A stretch of 9,896 nt of DNA from CAKSNH01 sp964422725 (GTDB taxonomy: Bacteria > Bacillota > Clostridia > UBA1381): NCBI GenBank assembly GCA_964422725.1, contig CAYRCC010000060.1, forward strand, positions 1 through 9,896, given 5' to 3'. The notes beneath the pieces are model-generated. The model did not search any database. It had not been told where the DNA came from and worked only from the letters and a program-made list of their open reading frames with translations. The stretch's first letter is position 1, and the number at the start of each line of letters is the position of its first letter. This document shows positions 8,463 to 9,896 of this stretch, one piece after another. The position numbers and the translations under genes are program-made.

Positions 8463-8698
8463 AAAATAACTGATAATTGAGTAAACAACTACATTTTACG
8501 TTTTGAGCCGTTTCTCGAATTACATTATACAGAAAATCAACCATCTCCATAATCACCGCAGCCGAAAGTAATTAAGAGATATGGACGCTGTATGTTTTCG
8601 GAAATTATCATTCAATGCTTCTGTTTATCCTTGATTTAAGATTAGTTGTACATTCAATTTTCCAAATCCCTAATATAAACCCATTTTACAATATTTCC
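8463..8698 (-). promoter_or_regulatory. Long untranslated leader of the 1559-residue protein
   Basis: About 235-250 nt separate the predicted transcription start (near 8698) from the ribosome site. No credible ORF is seen. The best fold is an imperfect hairpin at 8541-8584: outer stem ATCTC/GAGAT, inner stem TAATTAC/GTGATTA with one G-U pair, and an 11-base apical loop. A TATAAT (8524-8529) downstream of it has no convincing -35 box. I do not recognise a known riboswitch class. A role in control of this gene is inference from length and from the short leader of the paralogue. Confidence 0.35.
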
Positions 8699-8705
8699 AT
8701 ATAAT

Positions 8706-8734
8706 ATCCTACCCCAAAAGTTTAATTTTGTCAA
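8706..8734 (-). promoter_or_regulatory. Sigma-A-type promoter of the 1559-residue protein
   Basis: TTGACA (8729-8734), a 17-bp spacer ending CTTTTGGGG, and TAGGAT (8706-8711). It sits 128 bases after the amidase terminator, so the gene has its own promoter. It is nearly identical to the promoter at 3529-3557. Confidence 0.8.
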
Positions 8735-8862
8735 TAACTTTTTGTTAAACAATTTTATAAATTGCGACAATTCTTTTTAGAATTTGTTGTATTTGCACCA
8801 CTATTGTGTTTGATTTATATTTGGCGTATATATTATATAGTAGATATTTTATTCTGCACAAC

Positions 8863-8904
8863 AAAAAGTGGGTTTGCCGCACCGATATAATGCGCCAAAC
8901 CCGC
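8863..8904 (-). terminator. Rho-independent terminator of the amidase gene
   Basis: Arms 8870-8881 and 8891-8902 (GGGTTTG core) pair over 12 bp with one mismatch and a 9-base loop, and are followed on the minus strand by ACTTTTTG. It lies about 20 bases past the amidase stop, so the amidase and the large protein gene are separate units. Confidence 0.85.
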
Positions 8905-8923
8905 TTTGCTAAATCACAGCATT

Positions 8924-9631
8924 TTATTCGTAATAATGTTCTATCGCATCTGCTATTGCCCATGCCAGCTTTGCCTGATATTTTTCATCGTTGAGCTTTT
9001 TCTCCTCCTGTGCATTTGACAAAAAACCACATTCTATAAGTATCGACGCAATCGGCGGATTTTTCATCAGAAACAGCTTGCTGTCAGCCGCTTTTACAAC
9101 GTGCATTTTTGCTTTCGTTACATCACTCATTCGTTTCTGCATATCTTCAGCCAGCGATTTTATCTTTTCGTATTTCTTTGCATAAAACAAATGCAGTCCG
9201 CTCGCGTTCGACTCAGGAAACGAGTTCATATGTATGCTTACAAACAAATCCGCATTTGTATTTTTCATAATTTCCAAACGTTTTGTCATATCACTGCGTT
9301 TTTTTTCGCGTATGGTACTGCTGTTTTCATCATAAATCGAATTATCGTCACTTCTGGTCATAACCACACGTATACCTTTACCCTCCAGCACCTCCCTGAG
9401 TTTCAGCGCTATTGCAAGATTTATGTCCTTCTCCATAGTCCCGTTCACCCCTACCGCACCGCCGTCGGGAGTGCCGTGTCCCGGGTCGACTATAACGCAA
9501 ACCTGTTCGGTCTTTGTCAACCGCGACACCTGCAGCGGTATATACCGCAGTGCCGCACCCGAAATCATTCCCACAAACACAAAAATCAAGCTTAAAAGCA
9601 CCGCCGAAGAACGCTTCAATATCACAATCAT
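8924..9631 (-). CDS. cwlD: N-acetylmuramoyl-L-alanine amidase, CwlD-like (Amidase_3)
   Basis: This 235-residue protein has a positively charged N-terminus, one hydrophobic segment (about 8-28) acting as signal anchor, and an Amidase_3 zinc hydrolase domain from residue 45 to the end. Zinc ligands are visible as His52 in DPGHG, Glu67 in MEKD and His134 in SIHMN; the catalytic glutamate is Glu200 in IECGFLSN. Length and order match Bacillus subtilis CwlD (about 237 residues), including PDGGAVG and the EKD motif. CwlD removes the stem peptide from N-acetylmuramic acid so that PdaA can form muramic-delta-lactam in spore cortex; whether this organism sporulates is not shown here. The start is ATG at 9631, chosen because AGGGGA lies seven bases upstream. 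A TTG at 9652 directly follows an in-frame TAA and has no ribosome site. A different cell-wall amidase of the same family is possible. Confidence 0.85.
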   Translation of the reverse strand: MIVILKRSSAVLLSLIFVFVGMISGAALRYIPLQVSRLTKTEQVCVIVDPGHGTPDGGAVGVNGTMEKDINLAIALKLREVLEGKGIRVVMTRSDDNSIYDENSSTIREKKRSDMTKRLEIMKNTNADLFVSIHMNSFPESNASGLHLFYAKKYEKIKSLAEDMQKRMSDVTKAKMHVVKAADSKLFLMKNPPIASILIECGFLSNAQEEKKLNDEKYQAKLAWAIADAIEHYYE

Positions 9632-9638
9632 AGCAAAT

Positions 9639-9644
9639 TCCCCT
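9639..9644 (-). promoter_or_regulatory. Ribosome binding site of the amidase
   Basis: AGGGGA, seven bases before ATG 9631. It decides the start in favour of ATG 9631 over the upstream TTG at 9652. The stop TAG of a 22-codon upstream ORF overlaps its first bases. Confidence 0.65.
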
Positions 9645-9724
9645 ATCCGCAATTATTTATAACGTCTTTGCCCAAAAGCCGCAAAAGCAATAAATCACAG
9701 TCTTGGGTCATATACTATATCCAT
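9643..9724 (-). other. Two overlapping micro-ORFs upstream of the amidase
   Basis: ATG at 9724 has AGGAG (9731-9735) six bases upstream and encodes nine residues, MDIVYDPRL, ending TGA at 9695-9697. In the next frame, ATG at 9711 opens 22 codons rich in leucine (MTQDCDLLLLRLLG...), with no good ribosome site of its own. Its TAG at 9643-9645 lies 11 bases before the amidase ATG. Either could be a leader peptide coupled to amidase translation, or chance. No recognisable family. Confidence 0.2.
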
Positions 9725-9812
9725 ATGCAACTCCTGTTTTTTATATACTTTACCGCCAAAAATCACCGTTATTTCCGCTATAATTCATTGTGTGCAATAT
9801 CCGATGTCAGAC

Positions 9813-9846
9813 AAAAAAAGCACCGTCCGCAAACGGACAGTGCTTT
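9813..9846 (-). terminator. Rho-independent terminator of a gene beyond the right edge
   Basis: Arms 9817-9829 and 9834-9846 (AAAGCAC.GTCCG) pair over 13 bp with one G-U pair on the minus strand, with a 4-base loop and seven T downstream (9813-9819). It shows that a minus-strand gene ends just to the right. Confidence 0.88.
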
Positions 9847-9860
9847 AGAGTGTAGACTTA

Positions 9861-9896
9861 TTAGTTTTGCTTAAAATTTTTGAAGAGGTTTCGCTG
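9861..9896 (-). CDS. Possible C-terminal end of a gene beyond the right edge
   Basis: One minus frame reads QRNLFKNFKQN and then stops at TAA TAA, 14 bases before the terminator stem. The other two minus frames are also open for part of this short stretch (one to a TAA at 9846-9848), so the reading frame cannot be decided here. The terminator at 9813-9846 supports some gene ending nearby. No family can be named from so few residues. Confidence 0.25.
   Translation of the reverse strand, partial: QRNLFKNFKQN

Noticed and set aside
8519..8560. Second promoter with TATAAT at 8524-8529 for the large gene
   Set aside because: No acceptable -35 box lies 16-18 bp upstream and there is no TGn extension; the 8706-8734 promoter is far better.
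8640..8698. Similarity of the leader segment AATGGGTTTATATTAGGG to the c-di-GMP-II riboswitch core
   Set aside because: Only a short string matches. The expected flanking stems and pseudoknot partner are absent, so I do not call a riboswitch.
8745..8963. Minus-strand ORF of 72 codons overlapping the end of the amidase
   Set aside because: It runs out of frame through the amidase 3' end, the terminator hairpin and AT-rich DNA, with no ribosome site.
399..9874. Many plus-strand ORFs up to 179 codons, e.g. 2919-3458 and 5275-5754
   Set aside because: Most are antisense to the large minus-strand genes, with odd compositions rich in Ile, Cys, Arg and His and no promoters or ribosome sites. A few lie in or across intergenic DNA (e.g. 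3647-3835, 9668-9874) and show no better support. They are shadows or chance ORFs.

Overview
The window reads as chromosomal DNA of a low-to-mid GC Gram-positive anaerobe of the class Clostridia, possibly a gut Oscillospiraceae/Ruminococcus-like species. The signs are strong AGGAGG-type ribosome sites, sigma-A promoters, AT-rich intergenic DNA, rho-independent terminators with T-tracts, a CwlD-like amidase and large secreted GLUG-repeat proteins. The assignment is inference from gene style; no taxonomic marker gene is present.

Every supported gene lies on the minus strand, so transcription runs from the right edge to the left. From right to left: (i) 9813-9896 holds a terminator of a gene beyond the right edge, with perhaps its last codons; (ii) 9653-9812 is a short intergenic region with two tiny candidate ORFs; (iii) 8924-9631 encodes a membrane-anchored N-acetylmuramoyl-L-alanine amidase resembling CwlD, closed by a terminator at 8863-8904; (iv) 8449-8861 is a non-coding stretch with a sigma-A promoter (8706-8734) and a leader of about 250 nt; (v) 3769-8448 encodes a 1559-residue secreted protein built from two GLUG-type modules, a degenerate InlB-like repeat, four tandem 156-residue repeats, a Pro-Ser linker and a C-terminal module, closed by a perfect 14-bp terminator hairpin; (vi) 3492-3707 is intergenic, with an AT-rich inverted repeat and a second promoter; (vii) 1-3491 encodes at least 1163 residues of a paralogous secreted GLUG-repeat protein that runs off the left edge.

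The two giant proteins are the main interest. They share the same N-terminal module, and their promoters are nearly identical, with homology continuing past the start of transcription. This suggests duplication of a whole transcription unit. The downstream copy (left) has a short 5' leader, while the other carries an extra roughly 200-nt leader with a foldable hairpin. Both appear to be exported, Cys-rich repeat proteins, probably surface or adhesin-like, but function cannot be read from sequence alone. The amidase acts on peptidoglycan, probably in spore cortex maturation, and appears to be an independent transcription unit.
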